Origin: an uncultured Eubacteriales bacterium
GTDB taxonomy: Bacteria > Bacillota > Clostridia > Oscillospirales > QAKW01
Length of the DNA stretch: 6,214 bases
Assembly: GCA_902492505.1 (NCBI GenBank)
Contig: CABULU010000062.1
Location: 1 to 6,214, forward strand
Direction: 5' to 3'
The translations under genes were made by a program, and so were the position numbers. Below the pieces are notes generated by a model. It searched no databases. It saw nothing but the letters and a program-made list of their open reading frames with translations, and was not told the DNA's origin. Below, in pieces: positions 1 through 6,214 of this stretch (position 1 is its first letter; every line of letters starts with the position of its first letter).

Positions 1-3000
1 CGGATATATCGTTATATTGTTCTGAGACAGAGCTAACTGACGCATTTCCGAATGCAGTTAAAACACTTGTACCGCTTACTGAGGTAAAGCTTGTTTTGTC
101 AATATCCTCACATGGAATTTTTATGACTGCACTGCCTGTCTTTGCATATGTTATCTTTTCGCTTTTTCCGTCGGCATACGTTATTTCTACGCTGTTTTCA
201 CCTTTGAGATATGGGATATAGCCTTGAAGAAATGCAGTAAGAATAATATTTTTAGAACCTGTCAGATTATCGCAGCCGAGAATATATTTTGTTAGGGATT
301 TTGCTTCGGGAGCGCTTATTTTTACGGAAAGTATTGCTGCAAGACCCGTCATATTTTCCGTATCATAAGCCGTATTTGCGTTTAAATTAGAAATTCCGTT
401 TGCAGTTTTAATCATTGCTGAAATTTTTGCGTCATATAAGGCGCGAGCACTTTTGTAATCGCCGGCATAGGCAAATGCAAGTGCAAGACAGATAGTCTCT
501 TCGTCTGTCAGCGTATCAATTTTATCGGAATAGACTTTAAGGTCGTTAAGAACAGGCTCTCCGAGCACCGCAAGCGCCCAGTATGAATACAGTGCATTAT
601 TAACTGTCGGTGTGCTTTGAAGAATATCATAATAATATGCTTTTTGAATTTCCGTATTCAGTGCATTTGCTGCCACCGCTGTGATTTTTGCCGATGCTTC
701 AGGTGTCATATATTCGCTGTTTTGAAACAGAGAAAGCTTATCATCGGACTGATATTTTTTCAGGGCGGACATGTCACTTGTCAACAACTGTCCGTTTTTA
801 AGTCCTGTGGCATAAGCGCGCGCCGTCGCTTTGCCTATGACCTGTTCAAGTCTGTCCTCTCTGACATTAAGCAGTGTATCCAACACCGTAAAATAAAAAT
901 CGTAATTTTCGTCGTATATACTTACAGTGATATCCGAATTAAATTTTGTATCTAATTTTGTTTTACTGCCGATGCTCTGACGGCTTGTAACAGGTTTATC
1001 GGTAAAGCTGTCTTTTACAGTAAAATCAACGCTTAGCGAGTCGCTGTACTCTCCGTATTGTGCTTCGATTTTAAGTGTGTACGTCCCTGCGGCAAGCTTA
1101 CCCAAATTTTCGGATATAACGGAATTTATTTCGGCAACTCCTGATTTTGTGTCGATGACGGAGCTGCTTTTTGAAAGCTGCGCTGTATAGCTGCATTGAC
1201 TTGTGTCTTTCGTATCGGTTTTCGGAGCCGTGAATTTTATTGGAAATACGGCATCATCAGAGGTTTTGATTTTTCCGGCGTTGACTGACAAATAAAAATC
1301 CTTTGTTGAAACTACTTCTGTCTGCGCCTGACCTACGCTTGCATCATTTGTAAACGCCTGAATAGTAACTGACCAGCTTGTTATGCTGTCCGGCAGTTTG
1401 AATGAAACGGATGCTTTTCCGGCATCGTCCGTTGTTATAGTTTCAAAATAGGGTGAAAGCTCAAAATCCGATCTTGTATATTCGCCGTTTCCTCCGCCTT
1501 CTCCTCCCGGAATATCAAGCTGATATTCGGGAAGATAGGTTGATACTTTTCTGTTGATATCACTCAAATAAAGTCGCGGTTTATAGACATCTGAGTAAAT
1601 ATCATGCTCGTTAAGAAAAAGCTCACGGAGTGCGCTGTCTATAACGCTGATATTAACATCTGCTTTTTGTGGTTTTCCTTTTTCATCTTTTACCGCTATA
1701 TTAAGACTTACATTTTCTCCGGGCTTATATTTTGCCTTGTCTGTTGTAATTTCTATATCAAGCTCGGATTTTTCTGATGTTATCCACAGCTTTTGGACCA
1801 GCTGAACGCTGTCACCGTCAAAATATGCGCCAGATATACAAAAACTCGGCATAAACAGCTTGTCAAAGTTTAGGCTGATTTCCGTAGGAATACTGTAAAT
1901 TTCATTAGTTATAATATCGGCATTTATTCCGCTGAGAAGAAGTGTTCCGCTGTTTGCTTCGGTTCCCGTTTTTGTGTCCTTAAGCTTAAGGGATATTTTA
2001 TCTCCTGCTGAATACTTATCCCTGTCTGTAGTAAGAGTGTATGAAAATGTGCTGTCAATATTATTTTCATAAATGTCATAGCGTGCGCACAAATCCGCTT
2101 TTTCGATGCCGCTTGCATAAATGAGAAGATAATAATGAGTATTTTCCGAGGATAATGGAAATTCTATTGACGCCTCTCCCGACTGTGTGTTTAGAGTATC
2201 ATTTTTAACAACCGTATCGTTAGGCTCATAGGTATACGAATGCTCAACCTGCATGGTGACCGGATTATAAATCGAGTTGGCAATACTTTTGCTGTATTCA
2301 ACCTTATGGAGTTCCGCACTCAGCGTTGTGTCATGTGATTTATTTATATAGGTCTGCGCGTCGGCGGTTTCCATATAGAGCTCGCGTCCCAGACCCGTCA
2401 TGTCCTTTTCATTCAGCCTGTCAAGCGTTATGGAGTACAAGTTTATAACAATACTTTCGTTCTGCTTTTCAAACTGAGCTGTGATGTCTGATTCGAATAC
2501 GGAGACGGAGTGATAATAATTTTCAGAAATTCCGTCAGGCTGTATTACTGTAAATACTGCCGAAAGTATACTTGGAACATTATTTTCACCTGATTGACTG
2601 TAATTTACATACTGTGCCGTCTGTGTGAATTCTGCGTTACCGTTTTTATCGGTTATGATCTCATAGCTGTCTCCGTTTATCTCTGCCTGAAGGGTTACGT
2701 TTGCCGCAGGCGTGTTGTCAAACATGGAAGCATGTACACTGTATTTAATTTCTTCACCGGCAAAATAAGCGTTTTTATCGCTGCTTATATCAAGCGTATA
2801 GGCAGGAAGCGTATAGTCGGATATATATATTCCGGCGCTTGACAGTCTTATATTTTTATTATTGACTGCAATTTCTGAGTATTCGTCGGGACAGGTGTCT
2901 GTCAGTTCAAAAGTTGCGGTAAAGCTACCGTTTTCGTTTAACTGTATATCGGTGTATTTATCATCCCATTTTGTGTAAATCTGAACAGCTTGCAGCTTTT

Positions 3001-4555
3001 CTGCCACGTCTGTACGCGGGATGACAAAACCCCAGACTTTAACTTTATCGCCGGGACGGTACAGCTCACTGTCGGTATATATATAGCTGTAATAGTTGAC
3101 AGCCGCATCGCTTTCACGGGTTTTACTTGTAGGTCTTATTGCAGAGATATATTCAGTTGAGTTTTCCGCCTTTACGGATAATATTATATTTTCGCTGCTG
3201 CCTAAGATGTCCGTATTACTTTCAGATGTCTTGCCTTTAAAAACGGCGACACCGTTTTTATCTGTTTTTTTCGTTTCAAATCCCTCTATTGATACCGATG
3301 CGTTTTCAACACATTTCGAGGTTGAGGTGCTGTTTACCCAAACTGTATAATCGCCGTTTGAAGTTACCGAATATACGGCAAGCTCTGTTATTTGAAAAAT
3401 ATGATACAGAGTGCAATCACCGCTCTTTATTTCGGAAATATAATATCCTTCATCAAAGCTTTGCGGATATTGCAAAAATGCTCGATTTAACGCTTCACTG
3501 TCATTGCTTTGGATAAAATCTCCTGTAAAGTCTATAACCTTGTCGTATGCTTTCAGCTTATCGTCTATGGCAGATGAAACGCTGTTAAAGCCAATATAGT
3601 TTTTATGAATATTCGTATATTGCTCTGCAGTCGGCACTCTGTAAACCGTGACCTGTGGTTTTTCGAGTTTGAAGTTTGCATACTCTATACATGCCGCAGG
3701 TGTTTGATTCGGCAGAAAACAGTCTGCTGGTTCGTCGGACGTGTAACTTACAAAAATATAGGAATCGGGATCTTGTACCGTAAAGGAAAATTTGTAATCC
3801 TGTAAGAGCGTCTCTCTGTCTCCTCCGCTTATATTTTTATTTATGGTAACGGTATACATTGTATTGGGTTCAAACTCTGCGGAGGGGACAAATACCCAGC
3901 GCCTGCCGTAATGTTCAAACGTACCGGGTATTGCAGGATAGATAGAAAAGCAATTTTCGAAGTTTTCTACGTTTGAGTGTGTAAAATCGAGAGCTATTAT
4001 ATCTCCTTCGTTTAGAATGTCGGAAGACGGCAGGCGGGATACGATACCGAAGGTGTTGTCGGTTTGGAAAGCCCAGCTGTAAATTGTTTTGCCGTCCGAT
4101 ATGGAACTTACGGTGTAAAGGGTGTTTGCTGCAAGTCCTTGCTCAAAAGATACGGTAAATGTGTTTCCCGTGTTCTTTTTTACATTGTAATGTTCGCTTG
4201 GAGATATGGCAAAGGCATCTTTAAATTCATTTACGCTCATTGCGCTCGACGTGACAACCTTCAACTGTGTGTCAGCTGTTATCTCATTTCCGCTCATATT
4301 TGTTGCGCTGACAGCACTGATAGGACTTATTCCTTTAAGCTCTTCGGGCAGGTCACTGGCAGACGCTGTCGGCATGGTCATTATACCGAAATAAATTCCG
4401 CCTGACAAAAGCCCCAGCATTAAAACCGCCGCCGTTATTGCCGACAGCACCCGAAGCGCGCCGCTTCTTCCGGCTTTAAGCGCTCTTTGACGTATCCTTT
4501 CCTTATCGGGCATGGAGTCCTTTTTTGCGATGTCCAGCAAGTGTAAAAATTTCAT
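1..4555 (-). CDS. Alpha-2-macroglobulin-like large surface protein, thioester Cys lost (3' end off the window)
   Basis: The frame reads from ATG at 4555 to the left edge, 1518 full codons, and I met no stop codon. Residues 1-35 are basic and probably cytoplasmic. Residues 36-59 are one hydrophobic helix, followed by an A-S-A site at 64-66 that signal peptidase might cut. Two SbsA/Big_5-like Ig domains follow (about 71-167 and 168-260). Next come macroglobulin-type beta domains: TVWVNS near 406 with a TDKNG turn, the MG2 signature LYRPGD (Y499-D503), and similar YxxGE/D strands at Y597, Y848 and Y943 (YKPGE), then VIDSAL near D973. A Gly-rich bait-like linker (1017-1024) leads into the A2M domain (about 1028-1090, LPDSITSW with W1061). 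A thioester-domain-like helical region carries LLNVREDRLEQ, where R1235 replaces the thioester Cys. Family members are protease-trapping or envelope-guarding proteins, and those lacking Cys are known. The family call is firm; the function here is open. The C-terminus is missing. Confidence 0.9.
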   Translation of the reverse strand, partial: MKFLHLLDIAKKDSMPDKERIRQRALKAGRSGALRVLSAITAAVLMLGLLSGGIYFGIMTMPTASASDLPEELKGISPISAVSATNMSGNEITADTQLKVVTSSAMSVNEFKDAFAISPSEHYNVKKNTGNTFTVSFEQGLAANTLYTVSSISDGKTIYSWAFQTDNTFGIVSRLPSSDILNEGDIIALDFTHSNVENFENCFSIYPAIPGTFEHYGRRWVFVPSAEFEPNTMYTVTINKNISGGDRETLLQDYKFSFTVQDPDSYIFVSYTSDEPADCFLPNQTPAACIEYANFKLEKPQVTVYRVPTAEQYTNIHKNYIGFNSVSSAIDDKLKAYDKVIDFTGDFIQSNDSEALNRAFLQYPQSFDEGYYISEIKSGDCTLYHIFQITELAVYSVTSNGDYTVWVNSTSTSKCVENASVSIEGFETKKTDKNGVAVFKGKTSESNTDILGSSENIILSVKAENSTEYISAIRPTSKTRESDAAVNYYSYIYTDSELYRPGDKVKVWGFVIPRTDVAEKLQAVQIYTKWDDKYTDIQLNENGSFTATFELTDTCPDEYSEIAVNNKNIRLSSAGIYISDYTLPAYTLDISSDKNAYFAGEEIKYSVHASMFDNTPAANVTLQAEINGDSYEIITDKNGNAEFTQTAQYVNYSQSGENNVPSILSAVFTVIQPDGISENYYHSVSVFESDITAQFEKQNESIVINLYSITLDRLNEKDMTGLGRELYMETADAQTYINKSHDTTLSAELHKVEYSKSIANSIYNPVTMQVEHSYTYEPNDTVVKNDTLNTQSGEASIEFPLSSENTHYYLLIYASGIEKADLCARYDIYENNIDSTFSYTLTTDRDKYSAGDKISLKLKDTKTGTEANSGTLLLSGINADIITNEIYSIPTEISLNFDKLFMPSFCISGAYFDGDSVQLVQKLWITSEKSELDIEITTDKAKYKPGENVSLNIAVKDEKGKPQKADVNISVIDSALRELFLNEHDIYSDVYKPRLYLSDINRKVSTYLPEYQLDIPGGEGGGNGEYTRSDFELSPYFETITTDDAGKASVSFKLPDSITSWSVTIQAFTNDASVGQAQTEVVSTKDFYLSVNAGKIKTSDDAVFPIKFTAPKTDTKDTSQCSYTAQLSKSSSVIDTKSGVAEINSVISENLGKLAAGTYTLKIEAQYGEYSDSLSVDFTVKDSFTDKPVTSRQSIGSKTKLDTKFNSDITVSIYDENYDFYFTVLDTLLNVREDRLEQVIGKATARAYATGLKNGQLLTSDMSALKKYQSDDKLSLFQNSEYMTPEASAKITAVAANALNTEIQKAYYYDILQSTPTVNNALYSYWALAVLGEPVLNDLKVYSDKIDTLTDEETICLALAFAYAGDYKSARALYDAKISAMIKTANGISNLNANTAYDTENMTGLAAILSVKISAPEAKSLTKYILGCDNLTGSKNIILTAFLQGYIPYLKGENSVEITYADGKSEKITYAKTGSAVIKIPCEDIDKTSFTSVSGTSVLTAFGNASVSSVSEQYNDIS
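842..853 (-). other. Degenerate thioester site (R-L-E-Q instead of C-x-E-Q)
   Basis: The codons AGA CTT GAA CAG encode R1235-L-E-Q1238. They follow L-L-N at the spacing seen in active alpha-2-macroglobulins, where the usual context is LLNYPYGCxEQ. Glu and Gln are kept, but the Cys that forms the internal thioester with Gln is Arg, and the preceding Tyr-Pro-Tyr-Gly is Val-Arg-Glu-Asp. The frame here matches the frame of the start codon and of the left edge, so a local frameshift does not explain the change. Covalent capture of proteases by this site is not expected. Confidence 0.8.
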
Positions 4556-4562
4556 TTTAAAA

Positions 4563-4568
4563 CCTCAC
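4563..4568 (-). promoter_or_regulatory. Ribosome binding site of the macroglobulin gene, overlapping the sigma stop codon
   Basis: GTGAGG lies 7 nt before the ATG at 4555 and contains the TGA stop (4567-4565) of the upstream sigma gene. Ribosomes finishing the sigma factor therefore end exactly on the next gene's binding site, which points to translational coupling and a fixed ratio of the two proteins. A second in-frame ATG at 4513 (Met15) also has an AAGGA just upstream, at short spacing, so a 14-residue shorter product is possible. Confidence 0.7.
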
Positions 4569-5128
4569 TTTGCAATATACTCGTCCAAAAAATTTTTTCT
4601 GATTTCATCGAGCAGTCTGTAAATATAGTTATTCAGAGTCGTGCAGGGCAAATTTAACAGTTCTGAAATTTTTTCAAGCGGATAGCCATAGTAAAACCGA
4701 AGTATAAAAGCCTTTGACTGAATTTCACCTTTTTGAGCTATATACTTATTGATTTTTTTAATCAGCAGACTGTCTGCTGCCTGTTTTTCGGTAATGTTTA
4801 TTTCAGTATTCAAAAGCAAATCTATAAATGTCTGATAATCGCTGTCGTTTGCAAATGCTATATCTTCATATAAAAGTTCGCCGTCTGATTTCTTTACGTA
4901 ATATTTTTTTACCGAGTTTTTAAGGCATGTAAAAAAGTAATTTCGGATATTTTCTATATCGAATTCTTTGCTGTTCAGCAGCCGGCGGTAAAGTGCCGAA
5001 TATGTGTCAGCAAGTATATCCTCTGCTGTTTCGTGATTACCTGTCGATTCAACGGCATATGCCAGGGCATTGTCATATGTCAGGTCATAAAGCCTGTTGA
5101 ATCGCGCAGTGGCTTCGTTTTTTTTCAT
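4565..5128 (-). CDS. ECF-type RNA polymerase sigma factor (sigma-70 family)
   Basis: 187 residues, the usual size for an ECF sigma factor with only regions 2 and 4. Region 2 spans about 8-78. It has the AEDILADTY segment (35-43) that matches the AED-type helix of region 2.2, and an aromatic and basic stretch NYFFTCLKNSVKKYY (63-77) in the part that melts the -10 element. Region 4 spans about 118-182; F141-L-R-F leads into a helix-turn-helix (Y149-P-L-E-K-I-S-E-L-L, then T163-T-L-N-N-Y) that would read the -35 element. I chose ATG 5128 over the in-frame TTG at 5158 because GGGGAGGA at 5145-5138 sits 9 nt before the ATG and would lie inside the longer version. It would direct core polymerase to a small regulon, probably including its own operon. 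The gene downstream takes the place of the usual anti-sigma factor; no classical zinc-binding anti-sigma domain is present. Subfamily not assigned. Confidence 0.88.
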   Translation of the reverse strand: MKKNEATARFNRLYDLTYDNALAYAVESTGNHETAEDILADTYSALYRRLLNSKEFDIENIRNYFFTCLKNSVKKYYVKKSDGELLYEDIAFANDSDYQTFIDLLLNTEINITEKQAADSLLIKKINKYIAQKGEIQSKAFILRFYYGYPLEKISELLNLPCTTLNNYIYRLLDEIRKNFLDEYIAK

Positions 5129-5137
5129 AGCTGTAAA

Positions 5138-5145
5138 TCCTCCCC
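5138..5145 (-). promoter_or_regulatory. Strong Shine-Dalgarno of the sigma gene, fixes its start
   Basis: GGGGAGGA on the minus strand, 9 nt before ATG 5128. It lies in the 54-nt gap after the inositol-monophosphatase-like gene. I see no terminator hairpin and no convincing promoter in that gap (only a TATATT at 5155-5150 without a good -35), so read-through from the upstream gene is the simplest view. Confidence 0.7.
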
Positions 5146-5182
5146 GCTTAATATACAAGAGGCTTTAAAGAGATAATTTTTA

Positions 5183-5950
5183 TCAGAAATCAACAAGTTC
5201 TTTAAATTCATCAAATGCTTTAGGATTTGCAGCGGCTACGGCACATTTATTTTTAAAATCAATTTCATGTCCGCCATTAGTTTTTATAACGCCGCCGGCT
5301 TCTGTGAGGATAAGTGAGGAGGCTGCAAAGTCCCACGGGGATATGCACAACTCAAAATACAGGTCTGTTCTGCCTGCCGCGACATAGCATATGTCAAGAG
5401 CTGCCGAACCGCACCGGCGAAGGTCAGCCGCTCGATCAAACACTTTTATTGCAATTTCAAATGTTCTTTTTCTGACATCGGAATAGTAAGGTGCGGTACC
5501 GAAGGAAACAAGCGAGTTATCCAGTCCGACGTCTGACACGTGAATAGTCTTGCCGTTTAATAGTGCGCCATGGTCGAGCTTGGCTTCAAATAATTCATCA
5601 AGATACGGATTATACACTACTCCTATATAGGGCTTTTCGTTTTTTAAAAGTCCGATAGATACACAGCTGTGTCTGTAATCGCGGATGAAGTTTGTGGTTC
5701 CGTCAATCGGATCGACGATAAATACATATTCACTTTCATTATAAACGTCTGCTCCCGCTTCCTCTCCCATGAATTCAGCCTGAGGAATAAGTCGTGAGAG
5801 TTTGTTTTTAATATAATTTTGAATTTCGATATCAAATTGCGTCACAAAATTTCCCTTGCCGCTTTTGCATGTGATGAGTCGGTTTTTTTCGCCGGCTTCG
5901 AGTATCAGCTTGCCGGCTTCTTTTGCAATCCGTTTTATTTCTTCTGTCAT
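5183..5950 (-). CDS. Inositol monophosphatase family protein (SuhB-like Mg-dependent phosphatase)
   Basis: 255 residues, complete and of normal family length. This is a lithium-sensitive-type Mg2+-dependent sugar-phosphate phosphatase, probably cytoplasmic, that releases phosphate from inositol monophosphate or a related substrate. All metal-site motifs are present: the VTQFD segment (36-40), MGEEAG (61-66) with metal ligand Glu63, DPIDGTTNF (80-88) with Asp80, Ile82, Asp83 and catalytic-type Thr85, and SPWDFAASS (205-212) with Asp207, followed by EAGG (217-220). The RRCGSAALD segment (178-186) is also typical. GAGGAG (5964-5959) sits 8 nt before the ATG. It is the first gene of the leftward group, 54 nt before the sigma gene, and diverges from ruvC. 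The exact substrate cannot be told: inositol phosphate, fructose-1,6-bisphosphate, histidinol phosphate and 3'-phosphoadenosine phosphatases share this fold. E. coli SuhB also acts in transcription antitermination, but nothing here shows that role. Confidence 0.93.
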   Translation of the reverse strand: MTEEIKRIAKEAGKLILEAGEKNRLITCKSGKGNFVTQFDIEIQNYIKNKLSRLIPQAEFMGEEAGADVYNESEYVFIVDPIDGTTNFIRDYRHSCVSIGLLKNEKPYIGVVYNPYLDELFEAKLDHGALLNGKTIHVSDVGLDNSLVSFGTAPYYSDVRKRTFEIAIKVFDRAADLRRCGSAALDICYVAAGRTDLYFELCISPWDFAASSLILTEAGGVIKTNGGHEIDFKNKCAVAAANPKAFDEFKELVDF

Positions 5951-5966
5951 TTATGTATCTCCTCAC

Positions 5967-5980
5967 AGTAAAATTTTACT
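5967..5980. repeat. 14-bp perfect palindrome in the leader of the phosphatase gene
   Basis: AGTAAAATTTTACT reads the same on both strands. It lies directly beside the left arm of the larger inverted repeat and 2 nt upstream of the phosphatase gene's GAGGAG ribosome binding site. It could be an operator for a dimeric regulator or lie at the 5' end of the transcript. An AT-rich palindrome of this length could also arise by chance in such a region. Confidence 0.55.
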
Positions 5981-6042
5981 TAAATAGTTTTCGGTAATTA
6001 TGCTGTCTGTCAACAAGTCAAAAAATTACCGAAAACTATTTA
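5981..6042. repeat. Perfect 19-bp inverted repeat with 24-nt centre between divergent promoters
   Basis: The left arm (5981-5999) contains TAGTTTTCGGTAATT and the right arm (6024-6042) is its exact reverse complement, containing AATTACCGAAAACTA. All 19 positions match. The 24-nt centre (6000-6023) holds TTGAC twice on the minus strand. The right arm runs into the weak -35 region of the ruvC promoter, and the left arm covers the likely -10 of the leftward operon, so one bound protein or a cruciform could affect both. It does not look like an ordinary terminator: it lies between divergent starts, has a large loop and lacks a clear U-run at a fitting place. Confidence 0.8.
5984..6013 (-). promoter_or_regulatory. 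Candidate promoter of the phosphatase-sigma-macroglobulin operon
   Basis: On the minus strand a perfect -35 TTGACA (6013-6008) is followed after 18 nt by AACTAT (5989-5984), which matches the -10 consensus at three of six positions. A second -35-like TTGACT lies just upstream (6021-6016). Transcription would begin near the 14-bp palindrome. The -35 is strong and the -10 weak, so the assignment is provisional. Confidence 0.35.
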
Positions 6043-6058
6043 TTTATTAAATTGTTTA

Positions 6059-6067
6059 TGATATAAT
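6059..6067 (+). promoter_or_regulatory. Extended -10 promoter of ruvC
   Basis: TG-A-TATAAT: a perfect -10 hexamer (6062-6067) with the TG extension one base upstream. The -35 position (6039-6044, TTTATT) is poor, as is common for extended -10 promoters, and overlaps the end of the inverted repeat's right arm. Transcription should begin around 6073-6076, giving a leader of about 25 nt before the ATG at 6098. Confidence 0.7.
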
Positions 6068-6097
6068 ACATATTCAGATTACATCAGGCGGTAAAAT

Positions 6098-6214
6098 ATG
6101 ATAATTTTAGGAATTGACCCCGGATATGCAACTGTCGGGTACGGAATTATTGAAACGGACGGTATGCGGTTTCGCACTGTCGATTACGGTGCGGTGACAA
6201 CGCCTGCCAATACC
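6098..6214 (+). CDS. ruvC: Crossover junction endodeoxyribonuclease RuvC (N-terminal 39 codons, runs off the right edge)
   Basis: The first residues, MIILGIDPG followed by TVGYGIIE, are the first strand of the RNase H-like fold of RuvC. Asp7 is the first of the acidic residues that bind the catalytic Mg2+ in the E. coli enzyme. RuvC cuts Holliday junctions symmetrically and works with the RuvAB branch-migration motor in recombinational repair. The start is ATG 6098, with AGGCGG (6086-6091) 6 nt upstream. The following VDYGAVTTP also fits the Gram-positive family. Later catalytic residues are outside the window, as are any ruvA and ruvB that often follow. No LexA-type box was recognised in the short upstream region. 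Confidence 0.95.
   Translation, partial: MIILGIDPGYATVGYGIIETDGMRFRTVDYGAVTTPANT

Noticed and set aside
617..955. 112-codon + strand open frame, and similar + strand frames at 2594-2842, 3096-3516, 3605-3805 and 4064-4405
   Set aside because: They lie antisense inside the continuous macroglobulin frame, have low-complexity Cys/Ile/Arg-rich translations, no ribosome binding site I could see and no recognisable domain.
1924..2118. 64-codon minus-strand open frame
   Set aside because: It is out of frame within the macroglobulin gene, whose own frame runs through this stretch with family-like sequence.
1..4555. Macroglobulin gene as a pseudogene because of its missing thioester Cys
   Set aside because: The frame is open for more than 1500 codons with family motifs in order throughout, so one replaced active-site residue is better read as functional divergence.
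5129..5158. TTG start at 5158, giving a 197-residue sigma factor
   Set aside because: The strong GGGGAGGA ribosome binding site lies inside this extension and serves the ATG at 5128; the extra ten residues precede the region 2 fold.
5644..5835. 63-codon minus-strand open frame
   Set aside because: Out-of-frame shadow inside the phosphatase gene, covering the region that encodes its conserved GEE and DPIDGT motifs.
5981..6042. Inverted repeat as a rho-independent terminator
   Set aside because: It sits between divergently transcribed genes, has a 24-nt loop and an AT-rich stem, and lies upstream of both probable transcription starts.

Overview
The window looks like a piece of a Clostridia-type (Firmicutes) chromosome. 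This is inferred from strong Shine-Dalgarno sequences, an AT-leaning base composition, a RuvC N-terminus of the Gram-positive anaerobe kind, and an ECF sigma factor with region 2 and region 4 only. No 16S rRNA or other decisive marker is present, so the assignment is tentative.

Layout from right to left. (1) At 6098-6214, + strand, the first 39 codons of ruvC (Holliday-junction resolvase) run off the right edge behind an extended -10 promoter. (2) A divergent intergenic region at 5951-6097 holds a perfect 19-bp inverted repeat with a 24-nt centre and, next to it, a 14-bp perfect palindrome. (3) On the minus strand three genes follow in one direction and are probably an operon: an inositol-monophosphatase family enzyme (5950-5183), an ECF-type RNA polymerase sigma factor (5128-4565), and a very large membrane-anchored or secreted alpha-2-macroglobulin-like protein that starts at 4555 and is still open at the left edge. 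At least 1518 codons of it are inside the window. It occupies almost three quarters of the window and has no stop codon here.

The most interesting part is the sigma/macroglobulin pair. The two genes are 9 nt apart, and the macroglobulin's ribosome binding site overlaps the sigma stop codon, so translation is probably coupled. The macroglobulin sits where an ECF operon normally carries its membrane anti-sigma factor. It has a short basic cytoplasmic tail, one hydrophobic segment and a huge extracytoplasmic part: two SbsA/Big_5-like Ig domains, macroglobulin domains, a Gly-rich bait-like linker, the A2M domain and a thioester-domain-like region. In the last of these, the CxEQ thioester motif has become R-L-E-Q, so it should not form a covalent thioester trap. 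A surface protein-sensing or protease-sensing role that signals to the sigma factor is a testable hypothesis, not something the sequence proves.

No rRNA, tRNA, CRISPR array, insertion sequence or clear intrinsic terminator was seen.
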